A stretch of 64,000 nucleotides of DNA from Gymnorhina tibicen (Eukaryota; Chordata; Aves; Passeriformes; Artamidae): positions 62,001 to 126,000 of the forward strand of contig VXAZ01007891.1 of NCBI GenBank assembly GCA_013399875.1, written 5' to 3'. Shown here one piece after another: positions 47,279-59,097 of the stretch. Positions within the stretch are counted from its first letter, which is position 1. The number at the start of each line of letters is the position of its first letter. A program made the position numbers and the translations under genes. Under the pieces are notes generated by a model. The model did no database searches. It saw only the letters and a program-made list of their open reading frames with translations, and had not been told where the DNA came from.

Positions 47279-49830
47279 CTTGAAGGGATGTGTATATGTT
47301 CCCACTGATGGACTCTGTCCTACTCAGCAAGAGAAGAATTGGCGTTCTCTGTGTTCATGTGTGTGTGCTATGAGTCTGTGTTGATCTGTGTGGCTGGCTG
47401 TCTTCACACATGTGAACATACGTGTGTGCTTGTGCACACACCTCCTTGGAGCACATGCTCAAGCTGCTTCTGGCTGGACTTCATGTGGGCTTCTAGATCC
47501 AGAACTTAATACCATCCTTCTTCACCACCTGCCAGGTGTGAGACGTATCCTATATTGCACTGAAACAGTGCTTCATTCCTCAAATATGTGATCCTTTCCA
47601 CAGCAAAAATTGTCTCAAATCATCAGATGTGTAAAATTTGCATCCGCGCTCTTTCTCTTGCCTGATGTAATAGCCACATCATGGACATTTTATCTATCAC
47701 TGACAGGAAATTGGACCTCATGTTCAAACATGAGCAGCCCTTTGGGAGAAAATTAGCAGTTTTTCCTGGGGGTGTACTTCAGCCTCCACAGATACTGTGC
47801 CCTTTCTCCAGAGCTGCTAACAGCTGAGAAACACTTTCCAATAAGAACTGGAGGAATGAGGGTCACCTGGCCAGTGCAGGTCCCACTCTCCTGCACCTCT
47901 GAGCAGAATGGCATGAGGCCACAGACTGTACTCCTGCCACAGCACCTCCTGCCTGCAATGGCACAGCAATGCCTCTCTGTTCTTCCTCAATGCAGGATTT
48001 AAAGCATTCAATATTAAAATATTAATCTGTCCCTGTTTCTCAGATCCTGGATTTCTGTCCCTCGTGCGGCGATTTTCAGAATTTTGTTAGAAAGGCAGCG
48101 GTCCTCAGAAATTCCAGACTAATGTCTGTATTAGAGGTATTACATACACTTATGTACATGTATAGAACTGCATCCCTACCATGAGGCAAGAAGGGGAAGA
48201 TCCTAGGACTTGGCCAAGTCCATAATGAACACCGTCTACAGAGTGAAGACTTCAGATCGCACTTTCCAAGTCCTACGTTAACACTAACTAATACACCCTC
48301 ATGTGCCACAGGGTGCTGGCATCTCTCTGTCTGTTGTACAGAAATGTAGACAATTACAATATTAAACTTATTCACTTGTTTTGACTTGAACTTGCTAACT
48401 AAGCTAAATTAATTACCAAGTTAAAGCAACAAATGCTGTGGATGACTGTAGCTATGTAGAGGTAGCAGTGCCCAAGCCAATTGTTTAACCTGTCTAGTCT
48501 GTGCAGAAAAGTTGGAGTACGTAAGTATTTTTGAAAAACTTGCATTGTTCCAATGAATTTTACTCTTTTGGACATGCATATCTTGCAGAAGAAAGGCTGG
48601 GGCAGAAAAAGTATCTGACACATTTAAACTCACACTCTTCAAAGGGCTGGTAAAAAGGGTCATCAATTCACCCAGTTAATCTTCGGTCTAACCAGGGAAA
48701 CCTAATGTCCCACTGGACAGCAAGCAGTTGCTGCTCATGGAAACCTCCCCCACTGCATAAAATGGATGGCTTATTTTCAGACCATCAAATCCATTTAACA
48801 GGGAGGTGAAATACGCAATTAGTATCATAGAAATGAGCTTCAGTTCATGATACATCTTAATTAGCTATGTAATTTTATTTATGTTCCATTTGTAAAATAC
48901 AGTCTTGTAATTACTGCCTGAGTGTTGAGTGAAGTTGGTTTTGGGTTTTTTTTAGCCTGAATCATAAAGGAAAGAGAAATGGTTGGCAGATGGAGAGGGA
49001 AGTTTCCTGAGGTTAAATGAGGTTTCAGCACACATATACTCCACCACTACTTGAAGGACTGTGGATTATGTATTGGCTTTTGGGTCTCAAATCTAATAAA
49101 CAAATAGAAAACCATGAGTAGTCCAAACAGCTGTTCTGGTGGGATCTGTTCACACAGTGTAATTTCTTCTAGGAGCTATTTGCTTTTCATCTCAGGTAAA
49201 AGGGAACAACAGACACCAGATTTTATTTGTCCCGCACCAATCCTGCTTACTTAGGGTTGGGATTATTGTTTGCTGGAAATCTGTTTCCTCAGATGGGAAA
49301 TCACTCTTGTTTGTCCACAATTCTTTGGAAAGAAGAATGCTTGAAAGACTGCTGTTTGGTGAGGAAAATGTCCTTTTCAGATGCATCTATGACTGTAATA
49401 TTTACCTTCTTATTCAGAATGATTATCCATTGCTGAACACCTAGTAAATGAAGCAGTCTTGCTGGTGTGCCCCCAGGAATGATCATGGCTTTTTTGGATT
49501 GGATTTGACAGCAGCAACATTCTAGCCTGAGCAGACCTCAGACAACCTTAAAATAGGATTCTCAAATTCTCCCAGTGTGACATATGTGACCATGCAGGAT
49601 GCTGTAGAGTGTGTTTTGCAAAGGGTGAGCAAAGGCAAATCCTGTGGAAAAAACAAACCTGGGGGAAAACCCCATATCTCACAGTAGAGGAGGAAAGGTC
49701 ATATCTCCAGGGTAGGTGGGTGTCAGTACCAGAGCAGATGATGCGAAATCACTTTCATAAGTACCCAAGAGCAGTGTTCATCTCACTCTCCACAATCCTG
49801 CTACATGCTAGCTTGGAAAGAAGCAAATAA

Positions 49831-49950
49831 TCATGAAATGAAATGAAATAATTTAGGTTGGAAAAGCCCCTTAAGGTCAAGTCCAACTGTTCATGAAATG
49901 AAATGAAATAATTTAGGTTGGAAATGCCCCTTGAGGTAAGCATTGCCAAG
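49831..49950. repeat. 60-bp tandem duplication within CR1
   Basis: Two copies of TCATGAAATGAAATGAAATA and the following bases lie at 49831 and 49891. They are identical over the first 34 bases and differ at only a few later positions. The duplication encompasses the CR1 3' end, so it arose either after insertion or by two target-primed events at one site. Confidence 0.9.
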
Positions 49951-50222
49951 GCCACCACTAAATCATGTCTCCAAGGGCCACATCTATGTATCTTTTAAAT
50001 CCTTCCAGGGATGGTGACTCTACCAATATTCTGTGAAGCCTCTGCCAGGGCTGGACAACCCATTTGGTGAAGAATTTTTTTCCTAATATCCAAACTAAAC
50101 CTCCCTCGGTATAATTTAAGGCCAATTTCCTCTTGACCTGTCACTTGGTACTTGAGAGCAAAGTTCAACCTCTGCCTCCCTACTACCTACTTTCATGTAG
50201 TTGTAGAGGCTGCACAGGATCA
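49831..50222 (-). repeat. CR1 LINE 3' fragment, antisense, with duplicated tail
   Basis: This is the reverse complement of a CR1 3' region. 'tttaggttggaaaagcccct' is followed by 'atccttccagggatggtgac', 'aatttttttcctaatatcca' and 'taatttaaggccaatttcct'. The terminal segment is present twice as a direct tandem repeat with an exact 60-bp offset (49831-49890 and 49891-49950). The unit carries a TGAAATGAAATGAAATAAT motif in place of the usual CR1 octamer. Confidence 0.88.
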
Positions 50223-52679
50223 ACGGGATGCAAGTTTGAGGAAGCACTGGTACTTGACAGGCTATCCCAGAGTTGTTCACAGTTCATAGACAATTGATGT
50301 GTTGTAGTTCAGAAGAAAGAAGTCATCCGAAGGAGTCAACATGTTACCTTGGGGCTCACTCCCTGGCTTTGCAAGGCATGTGTAATATTCCTCCTTTCAT
50401 TCAAAGAGGTATTTCATTAGGGTGTAGAAAATATTTTTATTTAGAAAAGCTGTCTTGCAAAATTAGTGAGCATGTAAATCCTTCTGAAACTACTCACAGT
50501 TACTTAATAGCTAATTAATAATTAACTGATAGCTTGTAATTGATTACAATACAGACAATTCCTAGTTCTTCTGTAATGCAGAAGAGTCAAACTGGACGAG
50601 GGAAGTGCCTGCAAAACCAGCAACAAACCATGATGCTGCTGATCAGTGTCATCTGTTCTTCACTTGGTCTGTGATTGCCCCTCTCCTGAACAGCCAGTGC
50701 CTCCTGGAAATGGAGCAGAAAAATGCTGGAGATGAGAGCTTTGAGAGCTTCAGCCTTGACAGGTGGGTGGTGGGAAAACAGCTCCCATCCTGAGGCGTCA
50801 GCTGAATACACATGTGCAAATCTAACATTTCATCATGATGCATTTGCTGCCAGAAGGCATGCCTGGGGTTCATCAGAACCCAGGAATTTGGTGATTCCTA
50901 ATAGATCGTACCAGAGAAGATGGTACTCTGTTGAACCTTCTGCAAAAGAAGAGACTACCGTGTGAACAGTGGCACTGGCACCTTGGAAGGTCCAATTCAC
51001 CTCATTCCAAAGTCACAGGCATTCCAGCAGAGGTGGGGTTCAAAAAAATCTGGCTATGAAACCACTTTGTCAGTCTGTATTGTGATTGAAATTGTGCTGC
51101 AGGAAGCTGGAGATTGGTGAGTCCTGCCTCCTCACCAGGAATTTTTGGGCACAGCCTGAGAGGATGGTTTTCTAGTGGTAACACAGGTCAGAAACCACCG
51201 GACTTAGATGAGTTCACTTATGGCTTCAGCATTCCCGCACTGGGTGATGTGGCTTCAGATAAGTTACTCTTTTTGATGCATTCAGTAACAAATGGATGAA
51301 GGTGCCTGGGATAGCCTGGGAGCTATCCAGGGAGCAGAAAAACACCAGCTGCACTGTTGGGGAAGAAGCTCTCTAGATGGAGGGACAGGCAAGCTGGATG
51401 ACCTTAAACCAACTTATTTTTTTCTGCTCTCTGAAGGCCAGAGCCCTGAGGGCAGCCTGGGACTGATCCATCCTAGGAGGGCAGGGGCCTAGAGATGGCT
51501 GGGGACTCTGATCTCCAGCTCAGCCGGGAAGCCCAGGGGATGTCCTGTCTTTTGCAGAACTCTAAATTTCCAATCTCAGATAGCGAGAGAAGCACCCATT
51601 AATCTCTCCAATTGTCTGGTCCTCCCTTTCCCCCCCACCATTTCTCTCCTTCTGCCTTTTCCCCCTGGAATAATTCCCCATCCCACTGACCTTGGATCTC
51701 TTGCAGTATATCCTGCATTACAGGAAGATGTCGTCTCCTGCTGTATTCCCAAACATCTATAGGGGTGGAATAGGACAGAGAAGAGGAGAAATCCTGATGG
51801 GGCTTTGCAAAGCAAATCCAGGGGTGAAAGACCGAGATCTGTCCCAGAGTCAAGCAAGGACCTTCCTCTTTGTCCCGGACATACTGGTGGAGGAACAGGA
51901 CGGTGGCTGGTTGCTACACTCCGGCTTGTTGATGATGAAAGGAAATCAGCTGCCTCTAGGCTTGACACGGACCTGTGAGCTCTTTTCATTAAGGGAAGAC
52001 ACCAGCTGCTGAGGCCCCCAGGAGAGTCGCAGGGTTGCAGAGGAGAGAGGGATAAATGAATTGTGTCACTTTGCAGTGACTTGGAAAAGGATAATAACGT
52101 ATCACAAGCAGCACCTTGGAGATCTTACTGTGCAAATAGGGAAAGAGCTGGGAGACGAGCAAACTGTGGTGATGCCAGTGATCACATCCAAAACTAGAGC
52201 TGCCAGCATGTTCCTTGCAAGAAGTTCACCACCATAATTGCAATTCCAGAGACAAACAGCACACCCACCTCTAACTCCAGGGAATTTAGGCAACTTCCAT
52301 TTAGGAAGGTTTGACTATGTTCTCATTACATTCGTCAGTGTCTTCAAATGACTTCAAATATGGAAAATATTCTGAAGAACTTCTTGGTTTTTAATGATAT
52401 GTTGTGCTCCAGTGCAGACTGGAGTGTTGAATGACCAGAATTCCCCCAGAGGAGAATTTGTGAACCCCACTTAGCTCTATCAGGGAGCAGGAAGAAATTC
52501 CCAATACCATAGCGGTAATGTCTGCAGATGCCACAGGTTAGTGGAGTGTCTGATTTGGTAGATCACTCAAATCTGCAAATTATGCTGGTTTTACTTGACA
52601 AACACATCTTTCACATGATGAAATGCAAGGCCTAGCAGGTAAGTGCATGAAATGTTCTCAGACTTGCAGGAAGGAGGGA
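50223..52679. other. intergenic sequence, no gene seen
   Basis: This is unique sequence without a recognisable exon or transposon. A C-rich/T-rich stretch lies near 51620-51665. Overlapping open frames on both strands at 51576-52012 have no domain I recognise and no splice context. Confidence 0.6.
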
Positions 52680-52782
52680 AGTTGTTAAGTCACCATCCCT
52701 AGAAGCATTTAAAAGCCATGTAGATTTGATGCTTAGAGACAAGGGTTAGTACTGGCCTTGGCAGTGCTGGGGAAACTGTTCT
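52680..52782 (+). repeat. CR1-family 3' fragment, sense
   Basis: The order 'catccctagaagcatttaaa', 'agccatgtagatttgatgct', 'tagagacaagggttagtact' and 'ggccttggcagtgctgggg' matches the CR1 subfamily variant whose 3' region reads 'cgtgtagatgtggcacttag'. The final segment with the octamer repeats is missing. Confidence 0.8.
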
Positions 52783-54029
52783 GAGTACCACAGCAAAATA
52801 AAGTATTTCAGGGTCAGGAAATACATAGTCAAACTGGTCATGACTTTAAGTAAGTCTAGAGTAACTTGGAGCCTGGAAACCTTACTTGATTTGAGAAACT
52901 GAAGGAAGAGCAGCTACTTTGGTTGTTCCAAGGGTCAGTTTAAAAACAACTTGACCTACCTGGTCTACAAAGCTTGAGCTCTGAGCACAAGGTTGCAATC
53001 TGGCAGAGAAGAACTCCTGCATTGAGCAGAGATGCAATGGGAATCAAGAATTGTGTTGGGCAAACATAGAATATATTGAACATATTTAAGTTGGGGAGAT
53101 AACCAAACACTAGATCCTTTGCAATAAAATGAGTTTTTCACTGCTGACTCCTCTAGGTGTAGCTTCAAAAGATAAATTTGGTGCTTGCCTTGGACTTGCT
53201 GAGAAAGGCTGATGGTATAAAGCCCTCTCATTCTGGGAGACAGGGCAGGTGATGATGTGTCTCTTTCTGGCCTTGCCGTATTGGGTACTATGCACTGGAC
53301 TTCAACAAGAATGCAATAAAACCTGTGAAAGTTTGGGGGTGGAGGGCCTGCAGCATCACCTTTACTCCTGGGTCAGAAGTGGCAAAACACACTTTTCTCT
53401 AAACACTGTGGACAGTCGTTCTATTGTGACTCCTAAAGTGCAAAGCTAATGTGGTAGTCAGAAGCCTTGGAAACAGAAGCTGGAAGGCTGAATAAATGTG
53501 CCATGTTGCTCTACTGCAACACCTCAGATGAATTCCACCATGCGGAACAGACCTGTCCTGGGAAGGTTCAGGTTTGGAGTCCATAGGTGTATCTGGCTGG
53601 AAGAGACTGACCTCCAGCAGCTCCTATGGCAAAGGCTGTGTGTGCACAGACCTTGGCCCCTGGACACCTGTATAATTGCTTTAAACCTCTTCTTTGGGTC
53701 AATAAATCCCTACCAACTATTTTCGAAAAAGGGGAGTACACAGGTGACAAACTGCTTACAGTAGAAATAATGTGAATATTAAGTTAATCAAAGCATTCAC
53801 ATTGGAAAGGATTAAAAGAGGGAAGGGGGAAAAAAAGCCAGCTCTTAACAAGCAATCCATGTCACTTTTTTTCCCTCCTGTGTACTCTTGCTCTGTCCCA
53901 TTTGTCTAGCAGTAATCTACATTTCAAATGATTACATGGGAAGCTGAAGTGGTAGTGACAGGGATAAACGAAGCTTGTTAAACTAATAGCTGCACTAATG
54001 CCCAAATATGTGAACTTCCAGAGTCAGGC

Positions 54030-54430
54030 AGCATCCAAGGCTGCCGGAGCTGTCAGCCCCGCTCCCCCTGGGCTCGTCCGCCAGCCGCTGCCACATGATG
54101 AATGGCCCTGTCGAGTAAATTCATCCGGGGCCCAATTAAATAGGCAGAAATGAACTAGAGCCGTCAACCAGGGAGAGAGAAAAGGAGAGGGAGGGCGGGA
54201 GGAGGAAAGAGAGAAGATTTAAAAAAAAAACAAGGGGTGGGAGGAGGGGAGAAATATTCCTCACAAAGTCAAGGAAGCTCTGGCGCAGTGAAGTCATTCT
54301 GTCAGAAAATGGCCATTTAATGCTTTGCCGAGCCCACGACAGATAAGTCATCTGAGGAAGCTTTAGTGGAGTCCCAGGGCATTTCATTTATTAATTATCA
54401 GCTTCGAGCGGGGATTGCAGCCGCCTCTGT
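54030..54430. promoter_or_regulatory. candidate conserved regulatory element (CpG-containing, homeodomain-site-rich)
   Basis: This is a compact block with a CpG-rich left part (54045-54130), CAATTAA (54133-54139), a polypurine tract (54168-54250), GATAAG (54342-54347) and TTAATTA (54391-54397) next to a CpG-containing TTCGAGCG. The retained CpGs in CpG-poor surroundings and the clustered TAAT cores are typical of active developmental enhancers. It lies about 17 kb past the PAX5 poly(A) signal. The target gene is unknown; PAX5 or MELK are candidates by position. Confidence 0.4.
54168..54250 (+). repeat. polypurine tract
   Basis: This is an AG-rich run with an internal A10 stretch, made of GGGAGAGA and GGAGG units, and lies inside the candidate regulatory element. 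Confidence 0.85.
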
Positions 54431-55823
54431 CTCTTCCCCATCCCTTTTCTCCACTGAACGCTGTCAGACACGTGCCTCCTCCTTGTCAGGTGGGAGGCAG
54501 CTGAGCGGCCACGGGCAACTTGGGCACATAAAGGTGGGGACAGGGGAGAGAAGGCACTGTGAGCTCTTCATGTATCCTTCTGCTTCATCTTTGTCAAAAA
54601 ATCCAGCCATGGCACTTCAACCCTAGCACCAGCCCTCTCTGTCTTGGTCCCAAAAACCCCTCAATACCACTGCAAGGGCTGCTCAGAGCCGACACAACAG
54701 TCGAACCTGCTCCACCATGTCCCCTCCCATCACCTGTCCCCTCCCCTTTAGGCAAGCCAAGCCCTGAGGTGATGTCTCCCCTACATGTGGGCAGGGGCTG
54801 GGCTGCCCTTGGAGGGCATGTTCTCCCTCAGGAAACCAGAGATATGTTGGATGGCTTTGGATGAACATTTAATCTGCTGCATGCAGGACCTCCTGTCCCA
54901 CATGTCCTCACTTTATCTCACCAGTCTTGCTCCCACCCACATTCACCAGCTCAGTGCTGAGCCCTGCCTGATGTGGTGCCTGCCTATCACCAGCAGAAGC
55001 AGGCAGTGATGGGGTAGCTGAAGGCAGGCCAGGCAGAGCTGCTGACCTGGGTGAGTCCTTAACCAATTTTCCCTGGTAGACTCTGGCACAGTGGATGACA
55101 CCCAGTGAGTATTTCTGATAATTCTCCCAGAGCCTTCTCCAAAGCCACGGTTCTTCTCCTGCTCTGCATAAAGACATGGCCAGCCACATCTCAAGGAAAA
55201 CTTGGCATTGCCTTTGATGAAGTAGCCCCTTCCTCCAGCCTCAGTCCCTACTATGGTATGAGTTCTTGATAAAACACCTGGCTGGTGAAACCCAAAGGCA
55301 CTGCTGCGTCACATCACAAAGGACTTGCCCCATCTCTCTTTCTGGCCACACACTTAGAATAATTACTAAAAATAACAGATGAGTTACTTTTATTGACAGG
55401 GTACATGACATGGTGTGTGGCCAAAGCACCTAAGTTAATGCAGGAGCACTCTCCCAGCCCAGGAAAGTGATGTTTACCTACTGAGAAGCTGGGAAAAAAA
55501 GTTGCATTTCTTGGTGAGATACATGAAGGATGCACAGCCTGGCAGGATGGAGACCAGGTGGCAGCCCAGTTGGGCTGTTCTCTAATCTATTGTAACTCCT
55601 GCTCCTGATCCTTGACCCATCAAGGCTGCAGGGGTTGTGGCAGGGACAAAGTAACCATTCAGCTGTGCAGAGATTAACAGTTTAGCAAACTTGGTCCTGG
55701 CTCTGCTTCATTTGGTGGTTCCCCCTGTCTGGGGACAATCTCTATAGCAATGAGACTTTTGTTCACCTCTGCCAGATCTCTCTAGCCCTGCAGATGCAAG
55801 GCTGGGGCAGCATCCAGCCGTAG

Positions 55824-56280
55824 ATTCGTAGAATCATAGAATGGCCTGGGTTGGAATGAGATGATCTTTAAGGTCCATTCCAACCCTTGTCTAACCTGGT
55901 CTGGAACGTTTCTGGCCTTCTGGGGATGTGGTATCAACAACTTCTCTGTGCCTCACCACCCCTACAGTCAAGAATTTTTCCTAATATCTAATCTAAACCT
56001 ACTCTCTCTCAGTTGGATCATCCCCTCCTTTTCCAGCTTTCCAGCCATTCTTCCTCAGCCTGAAGCTGCCCGGGTTTGTTGTGTTGGGCAGGACCCAGCA
56101 CTTCTTGAACCTCATACTGCTGGCCTCAGCCCACTGAACATGGCCTGAGCCCACTGACAGTATCAGTCTGTCCTGTCTGCAGAGATCCCTCTGCAGAGCC
56201 TTCTTGTCCTTAAGCTTGCAACAGTCAAAGCTTTCTCTGCAATAGTTGCCCCAGTGTGTACCTTCCAGTATTGTCCCAAA
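55824..56280 (-). repeat. CR1 LINE fragment, antisense, internally deleted
   Basis: It begins with the reverse complement of the CR1 3' end (ATAGAATGGCCTGGGTTGGA, 55837-55856) and continues with 'caagaatttttcctaatatc'. After about 56065 it jumps to text resembling a more upstream CR1 region ('gggcaggacccagcacttct', 'agagatccctctgcagagcc'). The right boundary is approximate. The order suggests one insert with an internal deletion. Confidence 0.8.
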
Positions 56281-58184
56281 TTAGGGGTCCCATCCGCTTT
56301 GCTCAGGTCTCATGATGCAGCAGCCTGCACTATAGTCAGCTGTGAAACACCACTGGCACAGCTTAACTGCCATGAGGTCCACCAGAAATGCTGATCTGCC
56401 ATCCACACAGGAACCCACCCTCTGCCTCACCTCTGTGTATGGCAGAAGACATATCCCATGGTGTAATAATATGTAAGTGACAGTGTGAAGCTTTGGCGTA
56501 ATGTCAGCATTTGCTTCCAGAGCATTGGACTCTCTGCTGGAGCACAACAGAATCACTCACTGTGGCACCCAGAGCCTGGAGGATAGCTAAAGGAATTATT
56601 AAAGAGAAGTTGTGTTTGCACTAAAAATGTCAGGTTATTTGGTTCTCTTTTTTTCACAGGGCAAAGATTTTTCTTCTCAAAAATCTATTCACTAAAATGC
56701 TAATGATAGTCAGTGATTAGAAACTGCTGCTCAAGTTTTGAAAGTTCCCAGTGGGTTTCATAGACACGGCATGTAGCTTGTCAGTTTAGGAAATGCTTTC
56801 AACAAATCAAACTTCAGGGTATGAATTTTTTTAATACTTCATTTCCTTAATGCTTCACTGTGCTAAAGCCAATAGGGACTCTTGAGTTAAGTGACGAAGA
56901 CCACATTATTAGTTGCAAAGTCAGTTCTGATAGAAGTCTCTCATGGCAAGATGTTCTCAGATAGGCATAGAGGAACTGGTAGAAAATGTGTGTGATGCTT
57001 ATCTTAATTAAAAAGAATAATTGTTTTATTAAAGTGGATTATGAACTTTTTATTTATTAGTGTAGGAGAAGTTGTCTGCCAAGAGGAAGCACGGACTTTT
57101 AAGAAACACAGGGCTCAGCTTCCTCCAACTTTAGTAGGAGTCATGAAAACAAATTTGGTTGCAGGCAATACCGTATTTATGCCAGCACCTGACATCCAGG
57201 GTAGACACATTCAGGACGGTTTGTGGAGCCTTGGCAGATTTCCAAAGCATCCTTGCTACCTCTGCTGCAGAGTTAGAGGAGAATGTATGACGTAGCCAGT
57301 AAGTCTGCGGTTTGGATCCTGGACCCCAGCACTCACTCTCGTGGGGTGCCCTGTTACCCCAAGACCAGCTTTTCCTCCAGCCTGACACAGGTGCTAGTTT
57401 AGTTTACAGTCCCTCTGCTGCTAAAAGCCCCCAGTTTAAACTTCTACCCAAAGTTTCATGGAAAAATTGCATTAGGTGAGGTTGTTCCTTGTGTATCTGG
57501 GACTTTGGAGCCATGGCTTACTACCTTCCAGTGAAAAGCACCACTCCACAGCTTCTGTCAAGGAAGCCATGTGCAAAGAGAATGAACATCTTTGCGTCTT
57601 ATGTCAGGACCCCTTGACAACCAATTGAATAAAGTCAGTTGAGCAATGTCAACAGTCTAATTGAAGTGTGACGTATGCACACTTGCTCTTCAGTGTGGTT
57701 GTCCCATGGCACAGACCTCTGCCAAGGGCTGTTCTCCACGCTAGCCACTCCATCTTTATAAATCCAGCCTTCGTGAGAAAACAAGTGTGACTGAGATGGT
57801 CCTCTTTGTTTCTTGCCAAAAAAGGCAGGAAGCACCATGCATATATTTATATCTGATTAGAGAACAGGAATGCATAGATGAAGGAACTGCTGTGGGAGGT
57901 GAGTGGTGGTCATTGATGAAGAGCAGGAGAAAATCTCCTGGCCACACCATGAGTGCTCCTTTCTGCACAGCGCTTGCAGATTAGGAGATCTAAACAGAGC
58001 TAAAAGTATTGAAATTAAATAACTGAACTATTTTGAGCCTTTTAAGTTTCTCAAGTCTGCTCAAGCTGCTTCACTGCATGAAGCAAGAAGTAGAGTTTAA
58101 AATTACAGGGAAAAAAGCCAGCAAGTGGTTACTCTGCTGATTAAGGGGAAACAAACCCATCATATTTTATAAGAAATGAGTTTT

Positions 58185-58223
<39 letters not shown>

Positions 58224-59097
58224 TAGCTTATTAAATGTCCCAGATTTTGTTAAATTATGGGTTATTGAAGAAATAAGACAGCAGGAGGTATGTTTGAAAG
58301 CTTTTCTTCGCTGTTGTAAATAGTAATGAGGAGCAGCAGAGAAGTTAAGTGATAAGATAGTGTGTCTGGAGCTATATGCATACATGAGTAGTACATACAC
58401 ACCTCCACTGGTTAACCCACCCCATGGGCTGCAGTGGTCCAATGCTCTCCGGGATTACCCCAGAAGACATGTCCATGCCCCACAGTCCCAGCCTTCAGCG
58501 TCCTGGTGCCTGCAGGATGGACAAGTCCCCATTCACCCAGCAGCACCCTGCTCCCCCTGGCTCCCATCCACCATCATGCTCCTACAGGAGCTACATCCCT
58601 CAACCAGGGAAGACAAGCGTTCTCCCAGTGTGAGGCTTTACTACCACACTGTGAACAGCTTGTCTGATGTCTGCATGGCAGAACAATCCACCATTTTTAG
58701 TATCTTGCCTGACCTTGGGGGCGGGGAAGAAGAAGAGAAGACCTTTCCCATAAAGGCACTTCAACTGGATGGTTGATGGCCCTTAAAGAAAAGAAAGATA
58801 AATAAAGCAATAGATTGAAAAACCTTCCCTGCAATTCTTACCCTACGAAGGTCCTTATGACGTATAATACCCTCTGATATTCATAATCCTCAAAATTGAG
58901 ATCAAAGGAAATTTCAGAAATCCCAAGGAAGGACTGGTGTGTGACCATGGGTGGAGATGAAGGGGAGCTTTTGCCTCATCTGCATTCCTGCAGAGCTGGG
59001 TCACAGCTTATATCTGTCCTCACCACTCTGCAGCAGTACCCTCCTACCTCTGGCATCACCACTGAAGAAACAGAGCAAAAAATGTGGGATGGCAGTG
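56281..59097. other. intergenic sequence, no gene seen
   Basis: This is unique AT-rich sequence containing a GATA microsatellite (58184-58222). No exon, RNA gene or structured transposon was recognised. Confidence 0.6.
58184..58222 (+). repeat. (GATA)n microsatellite
   Basis: About nine uninterrupted TAGA/GATA units, flanked by unique AT-rich sequence. GATA tetranucleotide repeats are typically polymorphic. Confidence 0.97.

Larger units (their letters stand above)
40705..49825. other. intergenic sequence, no gene seen
   Basis: This is mostly unique AT-rich sequence. It contains an octamer match ATGCAAAT (41179-41186), a candidate conserved block (42640-42930), an (AT)n stretch (47260-47278) and scattered AATAAA hexamers without gene context. 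No transposon with clear structure and no exon was recognised. Confidence 0.65.
52783..55823. other. intergenic sequence, no gene seen
   Basis: This is unique sequence enclosing the candidate regulatory block at 54030-54430. AATAAA-type hexamers near 53306, 53490 and 53700 have no exon in front of them. No coding exon was recognised. Confidence 0.6.

Noticed and set aside
51576..52012. Overlapping open frames on both strands (137 and 106 codons)
   Set aside because: There is no domain, no splice context and no conservation-type signal visible; two-strand openness suggests composition.
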